The notes: generated by a model from the sequence alone, not told the origin. DNA of 64,000 bases from Prolixibacteraceae bacterium (GCA_028282705.1 JANQHI010000065.1:1-64000); one strand, 5' to 3'; positions 17,568 through 27,257 are shown, counted from the stretch's first letter. Program-made: numbers and translations.

Positions 17568-18026
17568 TTAGTATTTCTTCATCCTGTCCATGTCGCGCTG
17601 GGCATCTTTTTGTTTAAGGCTTTCTCTTTTGTCATAAGTTTTCTTTCCACGTGCCAGTGAAATAACCAACTTTGCCAGCCCCTTTTCATTTACAAACATC
17701 CTTACAGGTACAATGGTAAGCCCAGATTCTTTTACTTTTTTTTCCAGCTTATTGAGTTCTTTCCTGTTTAGGAGCAACTTCCTGTCACGCCTTGCAATGT
17801 GGTTGTTGCATGTGCCTAATTCATATTCTGCAATATGCAGGTTCTTCACATACAGTTCATTTTGGTTGAACTGGCAATAAGCTTCTCCCATGCTCACTTT
17901 TCCTCCCCTGATTGATTTTATTTCGGTACCCACCAGTTGGAGCCCTGCCACAAATTGTTCGATCAGCTCATACTCAAAAGTAGCTTTCTTGTTTTTTATG
18001 TTGATATCTGCAGTTTTATGTACCAT
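17568..18026 (-). CDS. smpB: SsrA-binding protein SmpB
   Basis: This 152-residue basic protein is full length for SmpB. It starts with [18 protein letters not shown], carries the [13 protein letters not shown] loop and ends with a lysine-rich tail ([14 protein letters not shown]) that enters the ribosomal mRNA channel. SmpB carries tmRNA to stalled ribosomes so that the peptide is tagged and released. The tmRNA gene was not found in the window. The gene begins immediately after the stop of the Yip1-like membrane gene, so the two are probably co-transcribed. Confidence 0.95.
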   Translation of the reverse strand: MVHKTADINIKNKKATFEYELIEQFVAGLQLVGTEIKSIRGGKVSMGEAYCQFNQNELYVKNLHIAEYELGTCNNHIARRDRKLLLNRKELNKLEKKVKESGLTIVPVRMFVNEKGLAKLVISLARGKKTYDKRESLKQKDAQRDMDRMKKY

Positions 18027-18590
18027 CTATACAAATGAAACAAAAATTTTCCAAAGGAATATACTTAAGAACCCATACACAAATAAATTCAATAGGCTGG
18101 TAATCAATACATACCCACTCTCTTTATTTTCAGGAAGGTTTAGCAATTCTTTTACCCCAAGCCAAAAGATATAAATGCTATAAAGCCCCAGCACATCAAC
18201 CACATACAAAACTAGGAAAAGGCCAGTAATTATTGAAACCAACAGGATTGGTGTTAGTGAAAACACCACCAGTTTTCGTGAAGCTGGAAGGTTTTTTTTA
18301 CCTCCAAATGAGGTGATCAACTCATTTACCAAGTAAACAGAGATATAATATTGAAGGATAAAAACTAGCAATTCACAAAGGGTTTTTACAATGGCAAAAC
18401 GAATGTAAAAATTTGGGCTCCCAAACCAAGCCCCAAGGAACACTGCCAGTGTAGCTATAAGTACAAGTGTAAGATAATATTGTGCAAATAAGTTGTTGCT
18501 AAATTCTGGAGATTTTGATTTTTCCCAAAATTTAGCTGGGGTAATAATTACATCTTTTATGTTCTGAACCAGTTGTGATAGTTTCAACAT
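18027..18590 (-). CDS. Yip1-domain membrane protein
   Basis: This 187-residue integral membrane protein has about five hydrophobic helices and begins with a cytoplasmic segment LSQLVQNIKDVIITPAKFWEK, the usual opening of bacterial Yip1-family proteins (helix followed by P-x-x-F/W). The function of bacterial members is not established. It directly adjoins smpB with no gap and follows uvrB by about 60 bp. No catalytic residues can be identified. Confidence 0.7.
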   Translation of the reverse strand: MLKLSQLVQNIKDVIITPAKFWEKSKSPEFSNNLFAQYYLTLVLIATLAVFLGAWFGSPNFYIRFAIVKTLCELLVFILQYYISVYLVNELITSFGGKKNLPASRKLVVFSLTPILLVSIITGLFLVLYVVDVLGLYSIYIFWLGVKELLNLPENKESGYVLITSLLNLFVYGFLSIFLWKIFVSFV

Positions 18591-18653
18591 ACCAAACCCT
18601 AAAATTTTGAATACAAAAATACAACTACAAGGCTTAAGAAAAAGAAAGTTGGG

Positions 18654-20675
18654 TTATTTTTTCTTTGCTTTCATGATCTCCTGAAGCCTGTACATTTCAT
18701 CACGTAACCTGGCAGCCTCAATAAAATCTAATTCTTTGGCAGCAGACTGCATTTGTTTTTTTGTTTTTTCAATGGTTTTCTCCAGTGCATCCACACTCAT
18801 GTATTGCACAACAGGGTCAGCAGCCACATCCACTTTTTCAATTCCTCCATCATACTGCTGAGGTTCTTTTGAACTCCTGTATTCATACCCTATTATTTCC
18901 CTTGTAGGTTTTACAATCTGGGTTGGTGTTATGCTGTTGTCTTCATTGTATTTTAGCTGCTTTTCTCTTCTGTAGTTGGTTGAATCAATAGTCTTTTGCA
19001 TGGAGTCAGTGATCTTATCAGCATACATGATCACCTTTCCATTCAGGTTCCTTGCAGCCCTTCCTGCTGTTTGTGTCAATGACCTTTCAGACCTTAAAAA
19101 GCCTTCTTTGTCTGCATCCAGAATGGCTACCAATGAAACTTCAGGCAAGTCAAGCCCTTCCCGCAAAAGGTTAATACCCACCAACACATCAAATTCACCT
19201 TTTCTGAGCCCCTCCATAATTTCAATCCTTTCCAGTGTGTCAACATCTGAATGGATATACCTTGTTTTTACATTCAGGTTAAGCAGGTATTTGCTCAATT
19301 CTTCAGCCATTCTTTTGGTGAGGGTGGTAACTAACACCCTTTCATTTAATTCAATCCTTTCATTTATTTCATGAAGCAGGTCATCAATTTGGTTTGTACT
19401 TGGGTGCACATCAATGGTAGGATCTAGTAAGCCTGTTGGCCTGATCACTTGTTCAACCACTACTCCTTCGCATAAATTCAACTCATAATCAGCAGGGGTT
19501 GCACTTACATATACCATCTGGTTTACAAGGTTTTCAAACTCTTCAAATTTGAGGGGCCTGTTATCAATGGCAGCAGGCAACCTAAAACCATATTCTACCA
19601 AATTTACTTTCCTGGAATGGTCACCCCCATACATTGCCCTGATCTGAGGGATTGTAACATGGCTTTCATCAATAATTGTCAGGAAATCATCAGGGAAATA
19701 ATCCAGCAGGCAAAAGGGCCTTGTACCAGGAGCCCTGCCATCAAAATACCTGGAATAATTTTCAATACCAGGACAGTAACCAAGCTCCTTCATCATTTCC
19801 ATGTCATATTCCACCCTTTCCTGTACCCTCTTTGCTTCAAGGGGTTTCCCAATTTCCTTGAAAAAATTAACCTGCTCCACCAGGTCATCCTGAATTTGCC
19901 TGATAGCCTGGTTCATCCTCTCTTTGGTAGTCACAAAAATGTTGGCAGGATAAATCACTACATTTTCAAACTCTTCAATAATTTGCCCTGAAACAGGCTC
20001 AAAGGAATACAGTTCCTCAATTTCATCACCCCAGAAAATGATTTTAAATGCTGTGTCAGCATAAGCTGGGAAAACATCAACAGTATCTCCTTTTACCCTG
20101 AAATTCCCCCTTTGAAAGTCATATTCACTCCTTGAATAAAGGGCATCCACCAGTTTCCTTAAAAATATATTCCTTCCAATATCCTGAAATTTGGAAATTG
20201 AAGTTACATTGGCATGGAAATCATCTGGGTTGCCAATTCCATACAGGCAAGATACAGATGAAACAACAATCACATCGCGCCTACCTGATAACAGAGCAGA
20301 TGTGGTTGCCAGCCTCAGCTTTTCAATATCCTGGTTTATTGAAAGGTCTTTTTCAATGTATGTGTCTGATACTGGCAAGTAAGCTTCTGGTTGGTAATAA
20401 TCATAATATGAAACAAAATATTCCACAGCATTATCAGGGAAGAATTGTTTCATTTCACTATATAGCTGGGCTGCCAGTGTTTTGTTATGGCTCAATATTA
20501 AAGTAGGGCGTTTCACCTTTTCAACTACATTGGCCATGGTAAATGTTTTCCCTGAACCTGTTACCCCAAGCAATGTCTGAAACCTGTCACCATTTTCAAT
20601 ACCTTCAGCCAATTGGCTAATAGCTTCTGGCTGGTCTCCAGTTGGTTTATATGTTGAAACTACCTTAAAATCCAT
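18654..20675 (-). CDS. uvrB: Excinuclease ABC subunit B
   Basis: This 673-residue protein is a full-length UvrB. The Walker A loop GVTGSGKT is at 37-44, the beta-hairpin SYYDYYQPEAYLP follows near 90-105, the DEAD-like box reads DESH, motifs V and VI include GLDLPEVSLVAILDADK and QTAGRAARN, and a C-terminal UVR domain (about 630-665) provides UvrA/UvrC contact. UvrB unwinds DNA at a lesion and loads UvrC in nucleotide excision repair. It lies six bases after the end of the nuclease-fold gene read in the same direction, so it may be part of one operon with it. Confidence 0.97.
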   Translation of the reverse strand: MDFKVVSTYKPTGDQPEAISQLAEGIENGDRFQTLLGVTGSGKTFTMANVVEKVKRPTLILSHNKTLAAQLYSEMKQFFPDNAVEYFVSYYDYYQPEAYLPVSDTYIEKDLSINQDIEKLRLATTSALLSGRRDVIVVSSVSCLYGIGNPDDFHANVTSISKFQDIGRNIFLRKLVDALYSRSEYDFQRGNFRVKGDTVDVFPAYADTAFKIIFWGDEIEELYSFEPVSGQIIEEFENVVIYPANIFVTTKERMNQAIRQIQDDLVEQVNFFKEIGKPLEAKRVQERVEYDMEMMKELGYCPGIENYSRYFDGRAPGTRPFCLLDYFPDDFLTIIDESHVTIPQIRAMYGGDHSRKVNLVEYGFRLPAAIDNRPLKFEEFENLVNQMVYVSATPADYELNLCEGVVVEQVIRPTGLLDPTIDVHPSTNQIDDLLHEINERIELNERVLVTTLTKRMAEELSKYLLNLNVKTRYIHSDVDTLERIEIMEGLRKGEFDVLVGINLLREGLDLPEVSLVAILDADKEGFLRSERSLTQTAGRAARNLNGKVIMYADKITDSMQKTIDSTNYRREKQLKYNEDNSITPTQIVKPTREIIGYEYRSSKEPQQYDGGIEKVDVAADPVVQYMSVDALEKTIEKTKKQMQSAAKELDFIEAARLRDEMYRLQEIMKAKKK

Positions 20676-20681
20676 TGATTA

Positions 20682-21701
20682 CTACCTTGTTAATTGTATG
20701 TATACTGGGAAATGGTCACTAACCCCTCCATAATAATTTGGACCACCATATGTCCTGCTGGGGTAAATTTCTCCTTTTTCATTTTTGTATTCCATCCATC
20801 CTTCCCTGAAAACAATGCCTTTTTGCTGCTTGCAAACAAACCCTTTTTCTGCAAATAAAAGGTTTGAAGATATAATAATATTATCCAGCATATTCCAGTT
20901 CCCACGAAAATTATAAGTGCCCCTACCCTCTTTTTTTTCTTGTGCCATTGTATTGAACAATCCTGAATCTTTCCCTATTTCAAATGAAGCCCCAAGGGTT
21001 TCCCTAATGCTTTTATTACCAGGTTCATCATTCATGTCTCCCATAACAACTATATTAGCCCAAGCATCTTCAGCAAAGATTGAATCAACTTTTGCTTTCA
21101 GGATGGAAGCTACATGCATCCTTTTAGGTTCAGTTTTAGGTATGCCACCAATCCTTGATGGCCAATGGTTCACAAAAATATGGAATTCCTGCCTGTTTTT
21201 GGTTTTACCCTTTACATACAGAATATCCCTTGTTACATAATTGGGGTCATCCTGAAAACGGATTTTAACAGGTTGGCTTTTTATTACCTTAAACTCACCA
21301 GGCCTGTAAAGTAATGCACAATCAATCCCCCTGAAGTCAGGGCTTTCATAATGAACTATCCCATAGTTGGATCCAGCCAATGCCTTGGTTTTAACTAATG
21401 CATTTAGAACATATTTGTTTTCAACCTCACACAACCCAATAACTTCAGGTAACTCATTTTGGTTAATTGAACTTAGCACTTTGGAAATATCTTCCAATTT
21501 TTTGGTGAAACGTTCCTGAGTCCAGTTCTTTTCCCCTTGAGGTGTAAACTCTTCATCATGTTTTCCTGGTTCATCCTCAAGGTCAAATAAATTTTCCACA
21601 TTATAAAATGCTATCGTGAGGCACTTTTTTTTATTGTATTTTTTTCCATGGCTGGAGATACATACCATGATTAAAAAAACAACTATAAGAAATTTATTCA
21701 T
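20682..21701 (-). CDS. Exported endonuclease/exonuclease/phosphatase-family protein
   Basis: This 339-residue protein has a signal peptide (about 1-19) and the EEP fold. Metal- and phosphate-binding residues are visible as YNVENLFD, LCEVEN (catalytic Glu), NHWPSR, VMGDMND and the terminal GGVSDHFPVY (catalytic Asp-His). The family includes DNases, phosphodiesterases and lipid phosphatases. An exported member could degrade extracellular DNA or nucleotides, but the substrate cannot be decided. The closeness to uvrB (six bases) suggests co-transcription without proving a repair role. Confidence 0.85.
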   Translation of the reverse strand: MNKFLIVVFLIMVCISSHGKKYNKKKCLTIAFYNVENLFDLEDEPGKHDEEFTPQGEKNWTQERFTKKLEDISKVLSSINQNELPEVIGLCEVENKYVLNALVKTKALAGSNYGIVHYESPDFRGIDCALLYRPGEFKVIKSQPVKIRFQDDPNYVTRDILYVKGKTKNRQEFHIFVNHWPSRIGGIPKTEPKRMHVASILKAKVDSIFAEDAWANIVVMGDMNDEPGNKSIRETLGASFEIGKDSGLFNTMAQEKKEGRGTYNFRGNWNMLDNIIISSNLLFAEKGFVCKQQKGIVFREGWMEYKNEKGEIYPSRTYGGPNYYGGVSDHFPVYIQLTR

Positions 21702-21713
21702 AAAATGTTGCTT

Positions 21714-22307
21714 TTAGATTTTTGTAACATCAACCCACATCATATTAGCAGTTTTTGCAGCTTCAATACCTAGCCTGCCATCTTCAAACACCTGGCAATA
21801 TTCTGGCTGTACTCCCATTAACTCTGCACACCTTAAAAATGTTTCAGGATGTGGTTTAAAGTTTTTAACATCTTCATTGGTGATTACAATATCAAAATAT
21901 TTGCTAACCCCTGCCAGCTCAAGTGATTTTTTTGATAGGCGCCTATACCCTCCTGTGCCCACTGACATTGGCAGCTTGCCATGATATTCTTTAATTACAT
22001 CAAGCACAATTTCAACAGGTTTAAGAGAAGGCATTAATTTCTCATATTCATCTTCCTTATTTTTAGCTTCTTCTGCTGCATCTGCTTTAACCCCATGCTT
22101 TTCAAAAATTAGCTCCATGGTTTCTTTTGTGGGCAACCCTGCCATTTTATCCAAATTTTGTTTGGTAAATTCTATACCAAAATTTCCTAACACTTTCTGG
22201 TATGCAAGCAAATGGACAGGCATTGTATCCACAATTGTCCCATCCAGGTCAAATATCAATGCCTTTGCCTTTGGATCAACTTGAAGCTTCTTCATCTTTA
22301 TATACAA
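21714..22307 (-). CDS. HAD-family hydrolase, beta-phosphoglucomutase-like
   Basis: This 197-residue protein has HAD motif I FDLDGTIVDTMP, a helical cap with DKMAGLPTKE, motif II in SVGTGG and motif III lysine/acidic pair in ITNEDVKNFKPHPE followed by VFEDGRLGIEAA. This arrangement is that of the beta-phosphoglucomutase/phosphatase branch. It most likely dephosphorylates or isomerises a small sugar phosphate. MKKLQVDP, four codons in, is an alternative start. A TAAATTTG word on the minus strand at 22415-22422 could serve as its -7 element, leaving a leader of about 100 nt. Confidence 0.85.
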   Translation of the reverse strand: MYIKMKKLQVDPKAKALIFDLDGTIVDTMPVHLLAYQKVLGNFGIEFTKQNLDKMAGLPTKETMELIFEKHGVKADAAEEAKNKEDEYEKLMPSLKPVEIVLDVIKEYHGKLPMSVGTGGYRRLSKKSLELAGVSKYFDIVITNEDVKNFKPHPETFLRCAELMGVQPEYCQVFEDGRLGIEAAKTANMMWVDVTKI

Positions 22308-22501
22308 TTAATTTTAAAGTCCAGATCATAATAGCCATGATTAAAAATTATTACCATTCCAGTTCCATATTTTATGAAATCATGGCAATTTCATAAGTTA
22401 CTTTTGCAAACCTCCAAATTTAGTAAACTAGCATTGTATGCCCCCTAAACATTTTATCTTTATCAAAAATTTAACAATTTAGCATTCCAAAAAAAGGAAT
22501 T

Positions 22502-22909
22502 ATGAGTATTTATTTATTGCTAATAATCCCACAATGGGTAATTTTTGTGAGCATCATAGCCATCCTATATGGCTGGGTTGAAAAGAAAAAGGTTTTTGGG
22601 CAGATGGGTTGTATTGGTTTAGCCTTATTAGGGTTGTTTGCATTGCTATCAATCCTCTTGGGCATAGCAACACCAGACCTCTATGTAAATGAAACTGAAT
22701 TTCCTTTTGATGAATTTGAGCCTGATGAACTGCCAAAAGAGATGCACATAATACCCATTTATTGGGGGTTAGTAATTAATGGGATAGTATCACTGGTAAC
22801 AATTATTTTGGACTGGCTAAAAAAGAAAGGTTTAAAGATCATGGTGCCCATTTCTGTTTTGGTGAGTCTTGCCCTGTTTTTTATGCTCCTTGAAGCCTTA
22901 AGGGCTTAA
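22502..22909 (+). CDS. Small four-helix membrane protein
   Basis: This 135-residue protein is mostly hydrophobic, with four likely transmembrane helices (about 3-24, 35-57, 83-103, 112-132) and an acidic loop between helices 2 and 3 (ETEFPFDEFEPDELPKE). No family recognised and no catalytic residues evident. It stands alone between two divergently or convergently read genes; its end is only five bases from the end of the next gene on the other strand. Confidence 0.65.
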   Translation: MSIYLLLIIPQWVIFVSIIAILYGWVEKKKVFGQMGCIGLALLGLFALLSILLGIATPDLYVNETEFPFDEFEPDELPKEMHIIPIYWGLVINGIVSLVTIILDWLKKKGLKIMVPISVLVSLALFFMLLEALRA

Positions 22910-22914
22910 ACATC

Positions 22915-23484
22915 TTATTTCAACCTTTTAAAATTAGCATTAAGGTTATCATCAAGGATAAGTTTCTCTATTTCCTGGATTGTAAATGAACCTTTATTAC
23001 AATCTTTTACATACCAGAATTCTTTAAATGGGTCAGTATCTAAAACAAGTTCAGACAGGTGTTCTTTTGGCATCCCATTCATCCCATTCTGTATTTCCCA
23101 CCTTAAGTAGTCTTTTATGGTTATGTCCAGAAAAATATCATGGATTGAACATTCCTGGTCCAAAACATAGCCTTCACATAGCCTCACCCTACATTTGTAA
23201 ACTGTGTCTTTCTCTCCATAATAGAACTGGTCTCCAACAGTATAAACAGGAGACCTCATAATTTTCCCTTCTTTATAACAACATGAAACTTTGTCAAAAT
23301 AATCTCTTTTGGTTTTATAAATGCAAAAACCGGGAAAAGTTTTTAATTCAATGGGCTTGTAACTATTTAACCCTGAAGATTCATCAATAGCACTGTAGCT
23401 GAGCAAAACAAAATAAATGGCCAACACTACAAAAACAAAGGGCAACATCCAGATAATTAGTTTCCTTAAGTTTAATTTCATCAA
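22915..23484 (-). CDS. Hypothetical protein with one N-terminal membrane helix
   Basis: This 189-residue protein has a single hydrophobic helix (about 8-30) after a basic N-terminus and a soluble remainder with five cysteines. It is probably anchored in the inner membrane with the soluble part outside. I do not recognise the family. It ends almost back to back with the four-helix membrane protein, with five bases between the stop codons. Confidence 0.6.
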   Translation of the reverse strand: MMKLNLRKLIIWMLPFVFVVLAIYFVLLSYSAIDESSGLNSYKPIELKTFPGFCIYKTKRDYFDKVSCCYKEGKIMRSPVYTVGDQFYYGEKDTVYKCRVRLCEGYVLDQECSIHDIFLDITIKDYLRWEIQNGMNGMPKEHLSELVLDTDPFKEFWYVKDCNKGSFTIQEIEKLILDDNLNANFKRLK

Positions 23485-23866
23485 TCAATTAGGTTAATAA
23501 ATTCTAATATACCACACCCAGTGGCTACACTATTTATTAATCCATTCCAATGTGTTTTTTGGGTGCGTGAAGATACGAAATTTTACTTGGCTAAATCCAA
23601 TTTTGAATCTCCAGGAAATGCATATCAAGTATTAATACTTAGTAAAACAAGTAGTTTTACGTGGTTAAGGATTATGAAGCAGAAAGGTTGGTAAACCTGC
23701 CAAAAATCATATATCCCTATGGATTGGCTAATACAAATTCTACAATTTGTTAACAATTTACAAAATAGCATCCAATTTGGTATTGATCTCAAGCAAATCT
23801 GACATAATATTTCCTATCTTTCGCTCAATTTATTGACAAAAAGGTATATTAAAAACCAGTACTCAG
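23485..23866. other. 382-bp intergenic region upstream of the aminotransferase
   Basis: No coding frame with support. One inverted repeat with 7-bp arms is visible (GTAAAAC 23642-23648 and GTTTTAC 23654-23660 around AAGTA), which could be an operator. It lies about 200 bp before the aminotransferase start. No clear TAnnTTTG promoter word was found near the start codon. Confidence 0.5.
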
Positions 23867-25156
23867 ATGAATCCACAAGCTGAACAATTAAATCAGGTAA
23901 TCAGGGAAAAAAATCCCATTGTTTTTGACCTTCTTTCAGAAAAGGGGAAGAAAATCTTTTTCCCCAAGAAAGGAATTTTAGGGCAATCTGCTGATGCAAA
24001 AGGAACAAAAATTAATGCAACCATAGGCGCTGCTATTGAAGATGATGGAACACCCATGCGTTTGGAGGCTATTGCATCAAATATTGGTTTGAACCCCTCA
24101 CTTGTTTTTCCATATGCCCCAAGTTTCGGGCGTCCTGATATCAGGGCTAAATGGAAGGAAATGATCTATGAAAAAAACCCTTCACTTAATGGTACTGAAC
24201 TAAGCCTACCAGTTGTAACCAATGCCCTCACCCATGGTATTAGTATGGCAGGCTATATGTTCCTGAACCCTGGTGAACAAGTAATAGTTCCTGACCTTTT
24301 TTGGGGTAACTACAACCTTACCCTAGCCAATGGCTATGACGCTGTTCTTACAAAATTCTCACTCTTCAAAGATGGTGGCTTTAATGTAGAAGCCTTTAAA
24401 AACAAGCTTAATGAAGGTGGTATAGGGAAAAAAACCTTGATTTTAAACTTCCCTAACAACCCTTCAGGGTATACACCTACTGTAGATGAGACAGCTCAAA
24501 TCCTAGATGTTATTAAAGAGGCTGCTGAGAAAGGGAATAAAATTGTAACCATCACTGATGATGCCTATTTTGGGTTAGTATTTGAAGATGGTATTTCTGA
24601 AGAAAGTATTTTCAGCTCATTAAGCCAATTGCATGAGAATGTGCTGGCTGTAAAAGTTGATGGCCCTACAAAAGAAGATTATGTGTGGGGGTTTAGGGTA
24701 GGTTTTATTACCTATGGTGTCAAAAATGGAAGCAGTGAATTGTATGCAGCCCTTGAAAATAAAACAGCAGGTGCAATTCGTGGAAATATCTCTAACTCAG
24801 CCAATATTTCCCAATCATTACTATTGTCTGCTTTCAATAATGAAGATTACCAGAAGCAAAAGCAAGAAAAATACAGCATTATGAAAACGCGTTATGATGC
24901 CGTTAAAGAAACTTTGCAAGATGAAAAATACAGGGAAGTGTTTACTGCCCTGCCTTTCAATTCTGGATATTTCATGTGTATAAAACTGGCTGAAGGGATT
25001 GATGGAGAAGAAGTTCGCAGGATTTTAATTGATAAATACAGCATTGGAGTTATCAACCTGAATAACATGTTGAGGATTGCTTTCTCTGCAGTTGCAGCAA
25101 AAGATGTTAAGTCTATGTTTGATGGGATTTATGCTGCTTGCAAAGAATGTATATAA
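23867..25156 (+). CDS. PLP-dependent class I/II aminotransferase
   Basis: This 429-residue fold-type I enzyme has the substrate/PLP motif NFPNNPSGY, the phosphate-side DDAYFGLVF and the likely Schiff-base lysine K269 in DGPTKEDYVWG, with the downstream arginine region GFRVGF. The overall shape resembles aromatic/aspartate aminotransferases, but the region around the lysine (T-K-E in place of the usual S-K-x-x-x-x-G-x-R) is atypical. It transfers an amino group between an amino acid and a keto acid in the cytoplasm. Substrate unknown. It is transcribed alone and ends in a strong bidirectional terminator. Confidence 0.82.
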   Translation: MNPQAEQLNQVIREKNPIVFDLLSEKGKKIFFPKKGILGQSADAKGTKINATIGAAIEDDGTPMRLEAIASNIGLNPSLVFPYAPSFGRPDIRAKWKEMIYEKNPSLNGTELSLPVVTNALTHGISMAGYMFLNPGEQVIVPDLFWGNYNLTLANGYDAVLTKFSLFKDGGFNVEAFKNKLNEGGIGKKTLILNFPNNPSGYTPTVDETAQILDVIKEAAEKGNKIVTITDDAYFGLVFEDGISEESIFSSLSQLHENVLAVKVDGPTKEDYVWGFRVGFITYGVKNGSSELYAALENKTAGAIRGNISNSANISQSLLLSAFNNEDYQKQKQEKYSIMKTRYDAVKETLQDEKYREVFTALPFNSGYFMCIKLAEGIDGEEVRRILIDKYSIGVINLNNMLRIAFSAVAAKDVKSMFDGIYAACKECI

Positions 25157-25177
25157 AAGGATTTTTTACTTTAAAGA

Positions 25178-25213
25178 AAAGCCATTTTAGCTATTAGTTA
25201 AAGTGGCTTTTTT
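25178..25213. terminator. Bidirectional intrinsic terminator
   Basis: A 12-bp stem (AAAGCCATTTTA at 25178-25189 with TAAAGTGGCTTT at 25199-25210, one G-T pair) closes a 9-base loop and runs into TTTTTT. The complementary strand also has a T-rich side. It lies between the convergent aminotransferase and GroES-like genes and can serve both. Confidence 0.85.
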
Positions 25214-25595
25214 ATTCAAATAACCCCTCATCCCTAATAAGCATTAATATTGCTGAATGTGGGATCAATATGTATTTCTCATTATTAAATTCTATCTCAA
25301 AACCACTCTTATTCATGTAAACTGCCAAATCACCCTCATGTGCCTGAAGAGGTACATATTTTACATCCTCCCTGTTTTCTTTCCATGGCTCATCTTCATC
25401 TGTCATGGCTGGGATTGGATATCCAGGCCCCACTTTCACCACATATCCACTATGGATTTTTTCATTTTCCTGAACTGTTGGGGGAAGGTATAACCCTGTT
25501 TTTGTTTTCCCTGTGGGATTTTTAGGTTTTATCAATACACGGTCACCTACTACAATAAATTTCTTTAAATCTTTTTCCTCTATTATTAATGACAT
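25212..25595 (-). CDS. GroES-like (Cpn10-fold) protein
   Basis: This 127-residue protein shows the Cpn10 pattern: VVGDRVLIKPKNPTGKTKTGLYLPP at 16-40, GYVVKVGPG, and an insert (IPAMTDEDEPWKENRED) before VKYVPLQAHEGDLAVYMNKSGFEIEF and a terminal IPHSAILMLIRDE. Canonical GroES is about 95 residues and lies beside groEL; this one is longer and stands alone, as is common for a second GroES-like gene in Bacteroidota. It could be a co-chaperonin variant or a paralogue with a different partner. Confidence in the fold is high, in function moderate. Confidence 0.82.
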   Translation of the reverse strand: MSLIIEEKDLKKFIVVGDRVLIKPKNPTGKTKTGLYLPPTVQENEKIHSGYVVKVGPGYPIPAMTDEDEPWKENREDVKYVPLQAHEGDLAVYMNKSGFEIEFNNEKYILIPHSAILMLIRDEGLFE

Positions 25596-25701
25596 AATTT
25601 ATTCCTTAAAAGAGGATGCAAAGATAAAACATTTGTGCATTCTTTTATCAACCTAAACTAGGCTTCTGGCTATAAAATATGCTCAAAACTACCTATAAAC
25701 T

Positions 25702-26207
25702 TCAACCTAAAACCCTCTGAAAAAGCGCAGATAGCATATTTAAATCTTTTATTAAGGGAAACATAAATTGTACTACCAAAAGCAACACAACAATCCTCTT
25801 TGCCTTTTTTGACAATAAGCTTGGCCTATGTTCTTTTTCATCCAAAAGTTTCCTCGTTGCTACATTATCACTTTTAGTAATACACTCCTCAATAAAGTCA
25901 AGTGTATTTTCTTCATTTAACTTAACAGCCATCATTTTCATTAATGGCAACCCTTTTCTTCTTTTCAATCTTCAATATTTGATAGATTAAGGGTAACAGG
26001 ATAATACCTGTCCTTTTGTTAGCAAGCAAAATAACACCCTGGATGATTCCTCCAACATATAAATATATGGATGTTATACTGTATAGCTATACCAATTATA
26101 GTAGCATTTGCAACCACCAGTACTGTCAGTACTTTAAAAAATTCCTGAATGCTTGTTTTAAAGAAAGAATATGCCTGCTCATATTCAATTTTTTCAAATT
26201 CTTCCAT
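25702..26207 (-). pseudogene. Frameshifted small membrane-protein gene
   Basis: Read on the minus strand, three frames together look like one protein. From 26207 a frame begins MEEFEKIEYEQAYSFFK and enters a hydrophobic helix, then degenerates. A second frame around 26071-25932 gives LYVGGIIQGVILL and LLPLIYQILKIEKKKR. A third frame running to 25702 gives KGLPLMKMMAVKLNEEN and a further membrane helix near its end. Joining them needs two frame changes (near 26070 and near 25960). The composite would have about 165 residues and three to four membrane helices. Two sequencing errors, or two separate short genes, are the alternatives. Confidence 0.5.
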
Positions 26208-26629
26208 GGTAATATAGTTTTAGAAATTAGATCATCCCTTTGGTTTAACATTTTACAGAATTGTCCCGGATTCTAACACCCTCAACAGGTGATTAAAATA
26301 ATGTATAGAAATACATATGTCTTATTTATATTCAAATATACTCACCTTTATAAAAATGACAGTAAAATGAATTTTAATTTTATGGTTCTTTTGCCTAAAA
26401 AAACTAAATCTGAAACAAAAATATATTCATCAGCCGAAATTATTTTCTCATTTTCTTCTATTCATTCATGTTTAATAAGGCATTTTTTATTGGAATTATG
26501 TTAAACAAAGTTATTATCTGTATAATTCCTACTTATTTTTTATTCGAAAAAATATAACAATAAAACACTGATAATCAAAACATTAATTTCATTACATAAA
26601 TTTATTATCAAAAAATATACTACTATGTA

Positions 26630-26661
26630 TTGCATATTACTATTTTTTATTTATATATTTG
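26630..26661 (+). promoter_or_regulatory. Bacteroidota-type promoter (TTG-N21-TATATTTG)
   Basis: TTG at 26630-26632 and TATATTTG at 26654-26661 are separated by 21 bp, matching the -33/-7 consensus TTTG-N19-21-TAnnTTTG. Transcription would begin near 26668 and give the small exported protein gene a leader of about 115 nt. Confidence 0.6.
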
Positions 26662-26769
26662 TATAGCCAATTACATTGTTAGTAAAGGTAATTTTTTAAA
26701 AAAAGTTCTATACAAGTGTAACATTTAAAAAAACCAAGCGTCATATATTTAGAAACAGAAACTATAAGC

Positions 26770-26775
26770 AGGAGG
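26770..26775 (+). promoter_or_regulatory. Perfect Shine-Dalgarno AGGAGG
   Basis: AGGAGG lies eight bases before the ATG at 26784. Genes in this phylum seldom depend on such a site, and most starts in this window lack one, so this one stands out. It fixes the start of the following gene. Confidence 0.65.
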
Positions 26776-26783
26776 TAAAAGAC

Positions 26784-27257
26784 ATGAAAGCAAAATTTGA
26801 AAACAGAAACAAAAACAAAGTCAAGGGGACTTTTCTAAGGTTAACAGCCATTTTTATAAGCATAGTTCTTTTAAGTTTTACAGTTAGCGCACAAGATTTC
26901 TGGAAACAGATCTTAACTCACAACAGCATTAATGAAATAGCAGCAGTGTTGGTTGAAGGCTCCTATTCAGAAACAGAGAAAGCCAATACCAACCCAATAA
27001 GCTTGCTTTCAAACTCAGAAGTTACAATTTCTCTTCCTATGTATGAAGTAATTGAGGAAGAAGAGCTTGAACTGGAAAGCTGGATGATAGACAATTCACA
27101 TTTTAACACGTTCAACTTAGAAGAATTTGAAGAAATGGAGCAACCTATGGAATTAGAGCCATGGATGCAAAATGAAAATCATTTCAACAATGAAACAGAA
27201 AAAGAATCACCATTAAAATTGGAAGCCTGGATGACAGATGAAGGTTTTTGGGGATAA
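26784..27257 (+). CDS. Small exported acidic protein with three LExWM motifs
   Basis: This 157-residue protein has a basic N-terminus, a hydrophobic signal segment (about 18-36, ending TVSAQ) and an acidic mature part. The mature part holds three copies of a short motif: ELELESWM-x5-F (W100), MELEPWM-x5-F (W127) and LKLEAWM-x4-FW (W149), spaced 27 and 22 residues apart. The chain ends eight residues after the last motif. The function is unknown; the motif may be a docking or surface-exposed linear peptide. Expression looks strong: consensus promoter, perfect Shine-Dalgarno and a clean terminator. Confidence 0.75.
   Translation: MKAKFENRNKNKVKGTFLRLTAIFISIVLLSFTVSAQDFWKQILTHNSINEIAAVLVEGSYSETEKANTNPISLLSNSEVTISLPMYEVIEEEELELESWMIDNSHFNTFNLEEFEEMEQPMELEPWMQNENHFNNETEKESPLKLEAWMTDEGFWG

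Larger units (their letters stand above)
26208..26783. other. 576-bp AT-rich intergenic region with promoter
   Basis: No supported gene. The stretch is strongly AT-rich. It ends in a good Bacteroidota promoter (26630-26661), a leader of about 115 nt and an unusual Shine-Dalgarno sequence before the next gene. Nothing else of note could be read. Confidence 0.6.
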
